Source of the DNA: JADZAI01 sp046348585
GTDB taxonomy: Bacteria > Pseudomonadota > Alphaproteobacteria > Micropepsales > Micropepsaceae
Direction: 5' to 3'
DNA length: 64,000 nt
Assembly: GCA_046348585.1 (NCBI GenBank)
Contig: JAXMDZ010000001.1
Location: forward strand, 434,001-498,000
Shown: positions 50,706 to 60,269 of the stretch, piece after piece
How the letters are laid out: the number at the start of each line of letters is the position of its first letter
Position numbering within the stretch: the first letter of the stretch is position 1
Translations under genes and position numbers: made by a program
Notes under the pieces: model-generated
Database searches by the model: none
Seen by the model: the letters and a program-made list of their open reading frames with translations, nothing else
Told to the model about the DNA's origin: nothing

Positions 50706-50818
50706 GGCCTTGTCCTTGCGGAAGGGCGGGAATTGAACCCCCGCGCCGCCCCCCTTACATAAGCCCTGCCGCGCGGCGCGCCAGAGGGGGCGCCACCCGC
50801 ATGGGGTCTGAGGAGGCC

Positions 50819-51739
50819 ATGAACAGTTTTCGCACCGGCTTGCTGATCGCGGCGCTGACCGCGCTGTTCGGCGTCGCCGGCTATCTGATGGGCGGCGCGG
50901 GCGGCATGGTCATCGCGCTCGGCGTCGCCGTCGTCACCAACGCGTTCGCCTACTGGAACGCCGACAAGATCGTGCTGCGCATGTATGGCGCGCGGCCGCT
51001 GGACGCGGCGAGCGGCGGCGAATTCTATCGCATCGTCGAGGATCTGGCCGGGCGCGCGGGCATGCCGATGCCCAAGGTCTATCTGATCGACAATCCCCAG
51101 CCCAACGCCTTCGCCACCGGCCGCGATCCCAACCATGCCGCGGTCGCCGCGACCACCGGCCTGCTGGAGCGGCTGAACCGCGACGAGGTGGCGGGCGTGA
51201 TGGCGCACGAGCTTGCCCATGTGCGCAACCGCGACACGCTGACCATGACGGTGACCGCGACGCTCGCCGGGGCGATCTCGATGCTGGCCAATTTCGGCCT
51301 CTTCTTCGGCGGCCGCGACAGCCGCAATAGCCCGCTGGGCGCGCTCGGCATGATCGCCATGGCGATCCTCGCGCCGCTCGCCGCAATGGTGGTGCAGATG
51401 GCGATCAGCCGCGGCCGCGAGTTCGAGGCCGACGCCGGCGGCGCCGAAATCTCCGGCCGTCCCGACGCGCTGGCGAGCGCGCTGGAGAAGCTGGCCTTCG
51501 CGGCGGGGCGCATCGACAATGTCGATGCCGAGCGCAACCCGGCGACCGCGCATATGTTCATCGTCAATCCGCTGCATGCGCAGAGCATCGACGGCTTGTT
51601 CTCCACCCACCCGCGCACCGTCGACCGGGTGCTGCGCCTGCGCGCCATGGCCGAGGCGATGGGGCTGGGCGAAGGCTATGGCGCGGCGGGCGAGCCGATG
51701 CTGTCGGGCGGCGGACGCCGGGCGGGCCCGTGGGGCTGA
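50819..51739 (+). CDS. htpX: membrane zinc metalloprotease HtpX
   Basis: 306 residues from ATG 50819, preceded by TGAGGAGG. Two N-terminal membrane helices, zinc motif HELAH (H130, E131, H134) and a third ligand in GREFEADAGG after further hydrophobic helices, then STHPRTVDRVLRL. It degrades damaged or misfolded inner-membrane proteins. Its end overlaps the downstream rRNA methyltransferase gene by 10 bases. Confidence 0.96.
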   Translation: MNSFRTGLLIAALTALFGVAGYLMGGAGGMVIALGVAVVTNAFAYWNADKIVLRMYGARPLDAASGGEFYRIVEDLAGRAGMPMPKVYLIDNPQPNAFATGRDPNHAAVAATTGLLERLNRDEVAGVMAHELAHVRNRDTLTMTVTATLAGAISMLANFGLFFGGRDSRNSPLGALGMIAMAILAPLAAMVVQMAISRGREFEADAGGAEISGRPDALASALEKLAFAAGRIDNVDAERNPATAHMFIVNPLHAQSIDGLFSTHPRTVDRVLRLRAMAEAMGLGEGYGAAGEPMLSGGGRRAGPWG

Positions 51740-53100
51740 CGGCACGCGCCTTCGAGGACGAGGCGGCGGGCCTTCCGGCCCGCCGTTTCGCTTTTTCGCT
51801 CGTCACCCGCGTGCTCGACCAGCGCGTGACGCTGGACGAGGCGAGCGAGGCGCTGGCCGCCGTCGCGGCGCGGATGCCGCCGCGCGACGCCGCCTTCGCC
51901 CGCGCCATCGCCTATGGCGCGCTGCGCCACAAGGGGGCGCTGGAGAAATTGCTCGGCCGCTACATCAAGCAGCCCCTGCCTGCCCACGGGCTCGCCGCCG
52001 CGCGGGTGCTGTTGTGCGGGGCGGCCGAACTGATGGTGCTGGAGGGCAAGAGCCATGCGGCGGTCGACGGCGCCAACCGGCTGGCCGTCGCGACCCGCGA
52101 GGCCAAGCCTTTCAAGCCGCTGATCAACGCCGTGCTGCGCCGCGTCGCCGCCGAGGGCGAGGCGGCCTGGCACATGATGGACAAGCCGCGCGCCGACACG
52201 CCGGACTGGCTGTGGCGGCGCTGGTGCGCGGCCTATGGCGAGGAGACGGCGCACGCCATCGCCGCCGCGCATGGCCGTCCCGCCCCGCTCGACCTGACGC
52301 TGCGCGACCCGGCCGAGGCCGCAAGCTGGCGCGCCGCGCTCGGCGGCGAGGAGATCCTGCCCGGCACGCTGCGGCTCGCCGCGCCGGGGGCGGTCGAGAC
52401 CCTGCCCGGCTTCGCCGAGGGCGCCTGGTGGGTGCAGGACGCCGCCGCCGCGATCCCTGCCCGGCTGCTGCTGGATGCGCTGGGCGGCGGCGCGGGCAAG
52501 ACCATCGTCGATCTCTGCGCCGCGCCGGGCGGCAAGACGATGCAGCTCGCCGCCGCCGGGGCGCGGGTGATCGCAGTCGATTCCTCGGCCGCCCGGCTGA
52601 AGCGGCTCGCCGCGAACCTCGCCCGCACCGGCCTTGCCGCCGAGAGCATCGCCGCCGACGGCCGCAGCTGGCGACCCGAAGCGCCGGTCGATGCCGTGCT
52701 GCTCGATGCGCCGTGCAGCGCCACCGGCACCATTCGCCGCCATCCCGAACTCCCCTGGATCCGCGACGAGGGCGCGGTGACGCGCAACGCCGCGACCGCC
52801 GCGCAATTGCTGGACGCCGCTTTCGTCATGCTGAAACCGGGCGGCGTTCTGGTCTTCGCCGTCTGCTCTCTGGAGGCCGAAGAGGGCGAGCGCCAGATCG
52901 AGGCCTTTCTCGGCCGGACCAAAGGGGCCCGCGTTCTCGGCGCCGATCCGGCCCGCTTCGGCCTGCCACCGGACGCCGCGCGTGGCGGATTCCTGAGGCT
53001 CCTGCCCTGCTTCGCCGCCGACAAAGGCGGGATGGACGGCTTTTTCGTCGCAGGCCTTATCAGGGACGCGGCGATGGACGCCCCGTTCAGCGGGCGTTAA
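51730..53100 (+). CDS. 16S rRNA m5C methyltransferase (RsmB/Fmu family)
   Basis: 456 residues from GTG 51730. The N-terminal NusB-like helical domain (ARRFAFSLVTRVLD to LINAVLRRVAAEG) is followed by the SAM-dependent domain: VDLCAAPGGKTMQLAAAG, DAPCSATGTIRRHPE with one catalytic Cys and VCSLEAEEGE with the second. This two-Cys pattern defines RNA m5C methyltransferases; RsmB acts on C967. The GTG start lies inside htpX, so translation is probably coupled. Confidence 0.93.
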   Translation: MGLTARAFEDEAAGLPARRFAFSLVTRVLDQRVTLDEASEALAAVAARMPPRDAAFARAIAYGALRHKGALEKLLGRYIKQPLPAHGLAAARVLLCGAAELMVLEGKSHAAVDGANRLAVATREAKPFKPLINAVLRRVAAEGEAAWHMMDKPRADTPDWLWRRWCAAYGEETAHAIAAAHGRPAPLDLTLRDPAEAASWRAALGGEEILPGTLRLAAPGAVETLPGFAEGAWWVQDAAAAIPARLLLDALGGGAGKTIVDLCAAPGGKTMQLAAAGARVIAVDSSAARLKRLAANLARTGLAAESIAADGRSWRPEAPVDAVLLDAPCSATGTIRRHPELPWIRDEGAVTRNAATAAQLLDAAFVMLKPGGVLVFAVCSLEAEEGERQIEAFLGRTKGARVLGADPARFGLPPDAARGGFLRLLPCFAADKGGMDGFFVAGLIRDAAMDAPFSGR

Positions 53101-53166
53101 TTTGGCGAACCGCACAGGGTGCGTACGACCGGCTCGCATGCCGGCTCAAAACAGGGACGTTTCGAC

Positions 53167-53649
53167 ATGAGCATTTTCTCCATCGCAAAGCGCGCGACGC
53201 TCGTCGTCGCCATGGCGGCGGCGCTGGGCGCCTGCGCCTCCAGCCAGATCGGCGGCGGCAACACCGTTTCGCGCGACGCGACCCGCGGCGCCTCGGCGGT
53301 CGAATACGGCGTGGTCATCGATTCCCGCCAGGTGACGATCGAGGGCACGCGCTCGGGCGTCGGTGCGGCGACCGGTGCGGTCGCGGGCGGCATCGCCGGT
53401 TCGCAGATCGGCGGCGGCACCGAGGAGCGCGCGATAGCCGGCGTCGTCGGCGCGGTGGGCGGGGCGGTGATCGGCGACGCGATCGAGGAAGGCGTCACCA
53501 GCCAGAAGGGCCTCCAGTACACCGTGCGCCTCGATCGCGGCGGCGACATCGTCGTGACGCAGGGCGCCGACCCGATGATCCCGCGCAATGCGCGCGTTCA
53601 GGTCATCTATGACCGCGACGGCACGGTGCGCATCGTTCAGGTGCGCTGA
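53167..53649 (+). CDS. glycine-zipper outer-membrane lipoprotein
   Basis: 160 residues. Lipobox LGAC with C23 as the modified residue. Two glycine-zipper segments (GVGAATGAVAGGIAGSQIGG and AIAGVVGAVGGAVIGDAI) are as in the SlyB/Pcp 17-kDa surface antigen family, followed by a beta-rich domain QYTVRLDRGGDIVVTQG. Probably anchored in the outer membrane, supporting envelope integrity. Followed by a strong terminator. Confidence 0.9.
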   Translation: MSIFSIAKRATLVVAMAAALGACASSQIGGGNTVSRDATRGASAVEYGVVIDSRQVTIEGTRSGVGAATGAVAGGIAGSQIGGGTEERAIAGVVGAVGGAVIGDAIEEGVTSQKGLQYTVRLDRGGDIVVTQGADPMIPRNARVQVIYDRDGTVRIVQVR

Positions 53650-53671
53650 ACCTTCAGCGAGGGACTGACGG

Positions 53672-53695
53672 ACGGCCGGGGGAGACCCCGGCCGT
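53672..53695 (+). terminator. rho-independent terminator of the lipoprotein gene
   Basis: Ten-bp perfect stem ACGGCCGGGG and complement with loop GAGA, followed by TTTGTTTTG; 22 bases after the stop. Confidence 0.92.
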
Positions 53696-53735
53696 TTTGT
53701 TTTGCCTCCGGGGCGGGGCGTGCTAGCCCTCGTGC

Positions 53736-54395
53736 ATGTCTGCTTCGCCCAAGATTGCGCCCTCGATCCTGTCGGCCGATTTCGCCCGGCTGGGCGAGGA
53801 GATCCGCGCCATCGACGCGGCCGGGGCGGACTATGTCCATATCGACGTGATGGACGGGCATTACGTCCCCAACATCACCATCGGACCGGCGGTCGTCGCG
53901 GCGCTGAGGCCGCACACGAAGCTGCCCTTCGACGTCCATCTGATGATCGCGCCGGTCGACCCTTACGTCGCCGCCTTCGCCGAGGCCGGGGCCGACATCA
54001 TCACCGTGCACCCGGAAGCGGGGCCGCATGTCCACCGCACGCTGCAGCTCATCAAGTCGCTGGGCCGCAAGGCGGGCGTCGTGCTCAACCCCGGCACGCC
54101 GGCCGAAATTCTGGACAATCTGATGGACCTCGCCGACCTCATCCTGGTGATGAGCGTCAATCCGGGCTTCGGCGGGCAGAGCTTCATCGGCAGCCAGCTT
54201 TCCAAGATCGAGATCATCGCACGCAAGATCGCCGACAGCGGACGGGCCATCGAACTGGAGGTCGATGGCGGCGTGAACCCCGACACGGCCCGCCAATGCG
54301 TGGCGGCGGGCGCCAATGTGCTGGTCGCAGGATCGGCCGTCTTTAAGGGCGGAGCCGCCGCCTATGCAGGCAATATCGCCGGCCTCCGGAGCTGA
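53736..54395 (+). CDS. rpe: ribulose-phosphate 3-epimerase
   Basis: 219 residues, TIM barrel. It interconverts ribulose- and xylulose-5-phosphate. Seen: KIAPSILSADFARLG, VHIDVMDGHYVPNITIGP, LPFDVHLMI, VMSVNPGFGGQSFI, LEVDGGVNPDTA and VAGSAVFKG, including the catalytic Asp pair and metal-binding His residues. Its end overlaps the heparinase-family gene by 32 bases. Confidence 0.97.
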   Translation: MSASPKIAPSILSADFARLGEEIRAIDAAGADYVHIDVMDGHYVPNITIGPAVVAALRPHTKLPFDVHLMIAPVDPYVAAFAEAGADIITVHPEAGPHVHRTLQLIKSLGRKAGVVLNPGTPAEILDNLMDLADLILVMSVNPGFGGQSFIGSQLSKIEIIARKIADSGRAIELEVDGGVNPDTARQCVAAGANVLVAGSAVFKGGAAAYAGNIAGLRS

Positions 54396-56166
54396 CCCCG
54401 CGAGCGAGGCCGCACCGGCCGCCGCTCCGTCCGCACGCATGGGCGACGCCCGCCACGCGTCCTATCCGGGTCTCGCCGCCGCGCTGATCGGACATGCCGC
54501 CGCCGAAGCCGCGGCCGGAGCGCGGGCCGCCCTGCAGCGCGGCGCGCTGTGGCGCTTCTCGCTGCGCGGGCCGCTGCCGGGGGGCCTCGCCGTCGCGCCC
54601 GATGCGCTGGTCCCGGCGACGCTGGAAGGCGCGCAGGACATTCTGCGCGGGCGTTTCGCGCTCGGCGGCGGGGTCGTGGAACTGCGCGGCCAGTCGCCCT
54701 TCGATGCCGCGATGCCGACCGCCCTGCGCGCCGAGCTGCACCGCTTCGCCTGGCTCGCCCATCTGGAGAAGGCGGGCGGCAAGACCGCGCATTTCGTCGC
54801 CCGCGCTCTCGTCGAGGACTGGATCGACCGCTATCGCCATGTCGAGACGGCGGTCTGGGCGCCCGAGGTGCTGGGGCCGCGCCTCGTCCAGTGGGCGGCG
54901 CATTTCCGCTTCCTCATCGCCGACCACGATCTCATCTTCCGCTCGCGCCTGCTGAAGACGATGGCCGAGCAGACGCGCCACCTGGCGCGCACCATCGCCG
55001 CCGCGCCGCCGGGGCCGGGGGCGCTCGCCGCCGCCGCCGCGCTGGCGACGATGGACTGCGCCCTGCCCGAGGGCGAGCGGCGCAGCCTGAAGGCGGCCGA
55101 GGCGCTGCGCCTCGCGCTGGAGGGCGCGGTGCTGCCCGACGGCGGCATCGTCACCCGCTCGCCGGACGATCAGGCCGAGGGGCTGGCGGGGCTGCTGCGC
55201 GCCGGACGGGCGCTCGCCGACGCGCACCGGGCGATGCCGCCTTTCCTGCCCGACGCGGCGGCGCGGATGCGCGCCCAGCTCGCCCTGATGCGCCACGGCG
55301 ACGGGCGGCTCGGCTGCTTCAACGGATCGTCCGAGGGCGACGCTCAATGGCTGGCCGATCTTCTGGAGGGCGAGCCGGCCGAAGCCGCCGCCGCCTTCGC
55401 GCCCGACTGGGGCTATGCGCGGCTGGCGGCGGGGCCGAGCTGCGTCCTTTTCGATGCCGGCGGGCCGCCGCCCGGCGGCCATGCCTCGGCCGCCCATGCC
55501 GCGCCCGCCGCCTTCGAACTGTCGCGCGAAGCGACGCGGATCGTCGTCAATGGCGGCGTCGCCCGCCGCCGCGGGGCCGACTGGGTCGCCGCCGCCCGCC
55601 GCACCGCCGCCCATGCCTGCCTGCAGATCGGCGAGGCCGACGCCGGCGAGATCCTTGCCGGTTCGGCGGCGGCGCGTCTTGGCCCGCGCCTCTATGGCGG
55701 CACGGCGCGAGGCGAGATGCAGGCCGGGCCGGACGGCCAATGGGCCGAGGCGACCCACGATTTCTACGCCCGCCGCTTCGGCGCGACCCACCGGCGGCGG
55801 CTCTTCCTCGACGCCACCGGCCACGATCTGCGCGGCGAGGACACGCTGGTGCGGTCCTCGGGGCGCGGGCGGCTGGAGGTCGCCATCCGCTTTCCGCTGC
55901 ACCCCGATTGCCGCGCCACCATCGCCCAGAGCGGCGACAGCGTGCTGATCGCCCCGCACGAGGGCGACGCCTGGCGCTTCCGCGCCGGGCTGACCGGGGC
56001 CGATTCCCGGCTGAGCATCGAGCCCTCGATCTATATGGGCGGCGAAACCGTGCGCCGCGCCGAGGCCATCGTCATCCGCGCCGCCGCCCTGCCGCCCGAA
56101 TGGACGATGCGCTGGGCCTTTGCGGTGGAGACGCCCGGTAAGCGGACCCGGCGGCGCATCGTCTGA
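54364..56166 (+). CDS. heparinase II/III-family protein
   Basis: 600 residues from ATG 54364, inside the 3' end of rpe with GGCGGAG upstream; ATG 54439 is an alternative that drops an Ala/Pro-rich leader. The N-terminal alpha-toroid includes HRFAWLAHLEKAGGKTAHFVARALVEDWIDRY; the C-terminal beta-sandwich contains FYARRFGATHRRRLFLDATGHDLRGEDTLV and FPLHPDCRATIAQSGDSVLI. In alphaproteobacteria this gene regularly precedes purH; the substrate (an acidic polysaccharide) is unknown and there is no clear signal peptide. Confidence 0.88.
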   Translation: MQAISPASGADPASEAAPAAAPSARMGDARHASYPGLAAALIGHAAAEAAAGARAALQRGALWRFSLRGPLPGGLAVAPDALVPATLEGAQDILRGRFALGGGVVELRGQSPFDAAMPTALRAELHRFAWLAHLEKAGGKTAHFVARALVEDWIDRYRHVETAVWAPEVLGPRLVQWAAHFRFLIADHDLIFRSRLLKTMAEQTRHLARTIAAAPPGPGALAAAAALATMDCALPEGERRSLKAAEALRLALEGAVLPDGGIVTRSPDDQAEGLAGLLRAGRALADAHRAMPPFLPDAAARMRAQLALMRHGDGRLGCFNGSSEGDAQWLADLLEGEPAEAAAAFAPDWGYARLAAGPSCVLFDAGGPPPGGHASAAHAAPAAFELSREATRIVVNGGVARRRGADWVAAARRTAAHACLQIGEADAGEILAGSAAARLGPRLYGGTARGEMQAGPDGQWAEATHDFYARRFGATHRRRLFLDATGHDLRGEDTLVRSSGRGRLEVAIRFPLHPDCRATIAQSGDSVLIAPHEGDAWRFRAGLTGADSRLSIEPSIYMGGETVRRAEAIVIRAAALPPEWTMRWAFAVETPGKRTRRRIV

Positions 56167-56231
56167 GTCGCGCGCCCCGGCCGGGCGTGCTACCAGCCCG
56201 GCGCGATTCCCGACCCATGCCAGAGGCCGCC

Positions 56232-57830
56232 ATGACCGACCAAACGCGCCGCCCGATCCGCCGCGCGCTGCTTTCCGTCTATGACAAGACCGGGCTCGCC
56301 GAACTCGGCCGGGCGCTGGCGGCGCGCGGAACGGTGCTGGTTTCGACCGGCGGCTCGGCGAAGACGCTGCGCGAGGCGGGGCTTGCGGTGCTCGACGTCT
56401 CGGAGGTCACCGGCTTTCCGGAGATGATGGACGGCCGCGTCAAGACGCTGCACCCCAAGGTCCATGGCGGTCTGCTCGCCATCCGCGAGGACGCCGCCCA
56501 TGCCGAGGCGATGCGCGCCCACGGCATCGAGGGCATCGACCTTCTGGTCTCCAATCTCTACCCGTTCGAGGCGACGGTCGCGGCGACCGACGATTTCGAC
56601 GCCATCGTCGAGCAGATCGACATCGGCGGCCCGGCGATGATCCGCGCCGCCTCCAAGAACCACGCCTATGTGTCGGTCGTGACCGACCCCGCCGACTACG
56701 CCGCGGTGCTGGCCGAGCACGATGCGGGCGGCGTCACCGGCGCGACGCGGCGCATGCTCGCCGCCAAGGCGTTCGCGCGCACCGCCGCCTATGACGCGGC
56801 GATTTCCGCCTGGTTCGAGGGCTGGCGTACGGGCGCGGGCGAGGCCGAAGGCGCTCCGGCCCGCGTCACCATTTCAGGCAGCCTCCGCCAGGCGCTGCGC
56901 TATGGCGAGAACCCGCACCAGCAGGCGGCGTTCTACGTCACCGCGCCGCGCCCCGGCGTCGCCACGGCCCGCCAGGTGCAGGGCAAGGAGCTGAGCTACA
57001 ACAACATCAACGACACCGACGCCGCCTTCGAGCTGGTCGCCGAGTTCGACGCCGCAACCCCCGCCGTCGCCATCATCAAGCACGCCAATCCGTGCGGCGT
57101 CGCCACCGGCGCGACGCTGAGGGAGGCCTACGAGAAGGCCTATCTGTGCGACACGGTCAGCGCCTTCGGCGGCATCGTCGCGCTGAACCGCGCCCTCGAC
57201 GCGGCGACCGCCGAGGAGATCGCCAGGATCTTCACCGAGGTGATCATCGCCCCCGGCGCGAGCGAGGAGGCGATGGCGATCATCGCGGCGAAGAAGAACC
57301 TGCGCCTGCTGCTGACCGATGCGCTGCCCGATCCGGCCGCCCCCGGCATGGCCTTCAAATCCGTCTCGGGCGGCTTCCTGATGCAGAGCCGCGACGCCAA
57401 GCGCGTCGCCGCCGCCGATCTCAGGATCGTCACCAGACGCCAGCCGACGCCGCGCGAGCTGGCCGACATGCTCTTCGCCTTCACGGTCGCCAAGCACGTC
57501 AAGTCGAACGCCATCGTCTATGCGAAGGACGGGGCGACCGCCGGCATCGGCGCGGGCCAGATGAACCGGCGCGAATCCTCGCGCATCGGGGCCTGGAAGG
57601 CCGAGGACGCGCGCGCCGCCGCCGGCTGGGCGGAGCCCAGGACCATCGGCTCGGCCGCCGCCTCCGACGCCTTCTTCCCCTTCGCCGACGGGCTGCTGGA
57701 ATGCGTCAAGGCGGGCGCGAGTGCGGTCATCCAGCCGGGCGGCTCGATGCGCGACGCCGAGGTGATCGCCGCCGCCGACGAGGCCGGCATCGCCATGGCC
57801 TTCACCGGCGTGCGCCACTTCCGCCACTGA
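56232..57830 (+). CDS. purH: AICAR formyltransferase/IMP cyclohydrolase
   Basis: 532 residues from ATG 56232, with AGAGG 8 bases upstream; ATG 56217 is possible. It performs the last two steps of IMP synthesis. The N-terminal MGS-like cyclohydrolase domain has LLSVYDKTGL, VSTGGSAKTL, FPEMMDGRVKTLHPKVHGG; the transferase domain has LRYGENPHQQAAFY, KELSYNNINDTDAA, IIKHANPCGVA (catalytic Lys-His) and SDAFFPFADGLLECVKAG. All expected motifs present. Confidence 0.97.
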   Translation: MTDQTRRPIRRALLSVYDKTGLAELGRALAARGTVLVSTGGSAKTLREAGLAVLDVSEVTGFPEMMDGRVKTLHPKVHGGLLAIREDAAHAEAMRAHGIEGIDLLVSNLYPFEATVAATDDFDAIVEQIDIGGPAMIRAASKNHAYVSVVTDPADYAAVLAEHDAGGVTGATRRMLAAKAFARTAAYDAAISAWFEGWRTGAGEAEGAPARVTISGSLRQALRYGENPHQQAAFYVTAPRPGVATARQVQGKELSYNNINDTDAAFELVAEFDAATPAVAIIKHANPCGVATGATLREAYEKAYLCDTVSAFGGIVALNRALDAATAEEIARIFTEVIIAPGASEEAMAIIAAKKNLRLLLTDALPDPAAPGMAFKSVSGGFLMQSRDAKRVAAADLRIVTRRQPTPRELADMLFAFTVAKHVKSNAIVYAKDGATAGIGAGQMNRRESSRIGAWKAEDARAAAGWAEPRTIGSAAASDAFFPFADGLLECVKAGASAVIQPGGSMRDAEVIAAADEAGIAMAFTGVRHFRH

Positions 57831-57832
57831 GC

Positions 57833-57850
57833 CGCCCGCCGGTGCGGGCG
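57833..57850. terminator. small hairpin between purH and the MFS gene
   Basis: Seven-bp arms CGCCCGC and GCGGGCG with loop CGGT between convergent genes; no T-run, so weak. Confidence 0.35.
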
Positions 57851-57855
57851 CGCCT

Positions 57856-59304
57856 TCAGTGCCGCGAGACGGCGCGCTCGTTCTTCACATAGAGCATCAG
57901 GACCAGGCCGACGGCGAGGAAGATGAGGATCGAGGCCATGCCGGCGGCCTGGCTGTCGAACCAGCGCGTGAAGACGCCGACCACGAAGGGCGACATGAAC
58001 GCCGTCGCGGTGCCCGAGAGCGCATAGAGGCCAAAGAATTCCGTCATCTTGTCGGACGGCGCGATGCGCGCCAGCATCGTGCGGCTGTTGGCGTAGGCCG
58101 CGGTGATGAAGATCGCGAGGATGATGACGAGCCCGACATAGATGATCTCGGGCAGCGTGTTGAAGAACGGCCCGTCATAGACGATCGGCACCGCGTCCGG
58201 CGCGTAATTCCATATGCCGAGGATCGATTGCGGCCCCATCAGCAGCGACAGGACGAGGCCGACCGAGGTGCCGCCGATCGAGACGAGGATCGCCTTCTGC
58301 GAGCCGATGCGGTCGTCGAGCCAGCCGCCGAGCACCCCGCCGAAGACCGCGAAGACCGAGAGCACGATGCCGTAGGCGAGCATGTCGAGCGCGCCCCAAC
58401 CGAACGTGCCCGCCGCATAGATGCCGCCGAAGGTGAGGATCGCCGTCTTGCCGTCGTTATAGGCCATGCGGGCGATCAGATAGATCGTCACGTTCTGATA
58501 GTGGCGCAGGCTCCCCAGCGTCTTGAAGACGCGCCCGACGCCGACCTGGATCGCCCGCTTCAGCGGCATCCCCGAGGCGGCGCGGTCGGGCGTGAAGAAC
58601 AGCATCGGCAGCGTGAAGACGACGAGCCAGATCGCCGAGATCGGCCCCGACAGGCGCTCGTGCTCGAAGGCCGACTGGTCGATGCCGAACCAGGGCGCCG
58701 CCGGAATGAAGCTCCAGTCGACCTGACCCGGCATCACGAAGGCGTAGAGCATGAAGATCAGCATGATCAGCCCGGCGAGATTGCCGAGCGCGAGACCGAG
58801 CCCCGAAAGGCCGCCGACCCGCCCGTGATTGCAGATCTCGGGCAGCATCGCGTTGTGGAAGACGGCGGTGAACTCGAACAGGATGTTGTTGATGACGATG
58901 ATCGCGCCGATCGCCACCAGCGGCAGGATCGCCTGGTCGGGCACCGCGTACCACAGCGCATAGGTGAGCAGCGCCATCAGGAAGGCGAAGCCCGCGATCC
59001 ACGGCTTGCGCCGTCCGCCCAGATCGGCGATCGCCCCCAGGAACGGCGCCAGCACCGCGATGATGAGGCCGCCGAGGCCCGAGAGATCGCCCCACAGCGC
59101 CTGCCCCGCCACCGGATCGCCGACCAGCCGCTCGGAGAAATACGGCGCGAAGACATAGATGGTGATGAGCAGGACGTAGGGGTTTCGCGCCCATTCGAAC
59201 AGCGCCCAGCTGAACTGCCCGAGGCCCGAGGCGACCGCGCCGCCGGTCGCGGACACGTTCGGGTCTTCGTGCGCGGCGGCGGCCGCGACGGCGGGTGCGT
59301 TCAT
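57856..59304 (-). CDS. MFS transporter, UMF1/Atg22-like
   Basis: 482 residues with about 12 membrane helices. Features of the Atg22-like group: FSWALFEWARNPYVLLITIYVFAPYF at the first helix, LGAIADLGGRRKPW in the loop between helices 2 and 3, and GGVLGGWLDDRIGSQKAIL in the matching second-half loop. The family exports amino acids from yeast vacuoles; bacterial cargo is undefined. Convergent with purH. Confidence 0.9.
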   Translation of the reverse strand: MNAPAVAAAAAHEDPNVSATGGAVASGLGQFSWALFEWARNPYVLLITIYVFAPYFSERLVGDPVAGQALWGDLSGLGGLIIAVLAPFLGAIADLGGRRKPWIAGFAFLMALLTYALWYAVPDQAILPLVAIGAIIVINNILFEFTAVFHNAMLPEICNHGRVGGLSGLGLALGNLAGLIMLIFMLYAFVMPGQVDWSFIPAAPWFGIDQSAFEHERLSGPISAIWLVVFTLPMLFFTPDRAASGMPLKRAIQVGVGRVFKTLGSLRHYQNVTIYLIARMAYNDGKTAILTFGGIYAAGTFGWGALDMLAYGIVLSVFAVFGGVLGGWLDDRIGSQKAILVSIGGTSVGLVLSLLMGPQSILGIWNYAPDAVPIVYDGPFFNTLPEIIYVGLVIILAIFITAAYANSRTMLARIAPSDKMTEFFGLYALSGTATAFMSPFVVGVFTRWFDSQAAGMASILIFLAVGLVLMLYVKNERAVSRH

Positions 59305-59408
59305 GGGCGTTTCCTTCGGGCGTCTTGTTATGACTTTTGGTCAGCCTCCCCCCGATGGCGGCGGAAGGCAAGCCGCGTTGACGCCGCCGGGCGCGCGTGC
59401 GAGGCGGA

Positions 59409-60266
59409 ATGCCCCGCCCCATCCCCCGTGATCCCGTGCCCGTCGAAGCCGTCATCGCCGCCCTGGCCGCCGCCGTGCTGCACGCGGTGTGGAACGCGCT
59501 GGTCAAGGGCGGCGGCGACCCCTTGCTGGACCTGGCGCTGGTCTGGGGCGGATCGGCGGCGGTGGCGCTGCTCTGCGTGCCCTTCGTCGCGGTCCCGGTC
59601 GCGGCGGCCTGGCCCTATCTGCTGGCGACGCTCTTCATCCACATGCCCTATGGCCTGCTGCTGGCGGCGGCCTATCGGGCGGGCAGCCTCAGCCATGTCT
59701 ATACCGTGGCGCGCGGCTCGCCGCCGATGCTGATCGCGCTGGCGACGGCGGCGCTCGGCGAGACGCTGGCCCCCGGCCAGTATCTCGGCATCGCGGTCAT
59801 CAGCGCCGGGATTCTGGCGACCGGCATCGCCCCGCACGCCCCGGCGCGGGCGACGCTGCTGGCCCTTTGCGTGGCGCTGACCATCGCCGGCTATTCGGTG
59901 CTCGACGGCCTCGGCGCGCGGGCGAGCGGCGAGCCGGTCGGTTATGCGATCTGGTTCTTCGTGTTGATGGGCGCGTGCTTCATGGCGATCGTCGCCGCCT
60001 GGCGCGGACCCGCCGCGCTCGCCCTCTATGCCCGCACCAACTGGCGGCGGGCGGCGGTGGGCGGACCCGCCGGGGCGCTCGGCTACGGCCTCGTCCTGTG
60101 GGCGATGAGCTTCGCCCCGGTCGCCGGGGTCAGCGCGCTGCGCGAGACCTCCGTCGCGGTCGCCGCCTTCATCGGCTGGGCCTTCATGGGCGACCCGATG
60201 AGCAAACGCCGCATCGCCGGGGCGCTGCTGGTGCTGGCCGGGGCGACGCTGCTCAAACTCGCCTGA
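59409..60266 (+). CDS. EamA/DMT-family transporter
   Basis: 285 residues from ATG 59409, with GAGGCGG upstream. Ten membrane helices in two EamA halves: VIAALAAAVLHAVWNALVK at the start, HVYTVARGSPPMLIALATAALGETL in half one, and GVSALRETSVAVAAFIGWAFMGDP in half two. Drug/metabolite transporters of this type export amino acids or small metabolites; cargo unknown. Ends 3 bases before the convergent glutamate dehydrogenase gene. Confidence 0.9.
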   Translation: MPRPIPRDPVPVEAVIAALAAAVLHAVWNALVKGGGDPLLDLALVWGGSAAVALLCVPFVAVPVAAAWPYLLATLFIHMPYGLLLAAAYRAGSLSHVYTVARGSPPMLIALATAALGETLAPGQYLGIAVISAGILATGIAPHAPARATLLALCVALTIAGYSVLDGLGARASGEPVGYAIWFFVLMGACFMAIVAAWRGPAALALYARTNWRRAAVGGPAGALGYGLVLWAMSFAPVAGVSALRETSVAVAAFIGWAFMGDPMSKRRIAGALLVLAGATLLKLA

Positions 60267-60269
60267 CGC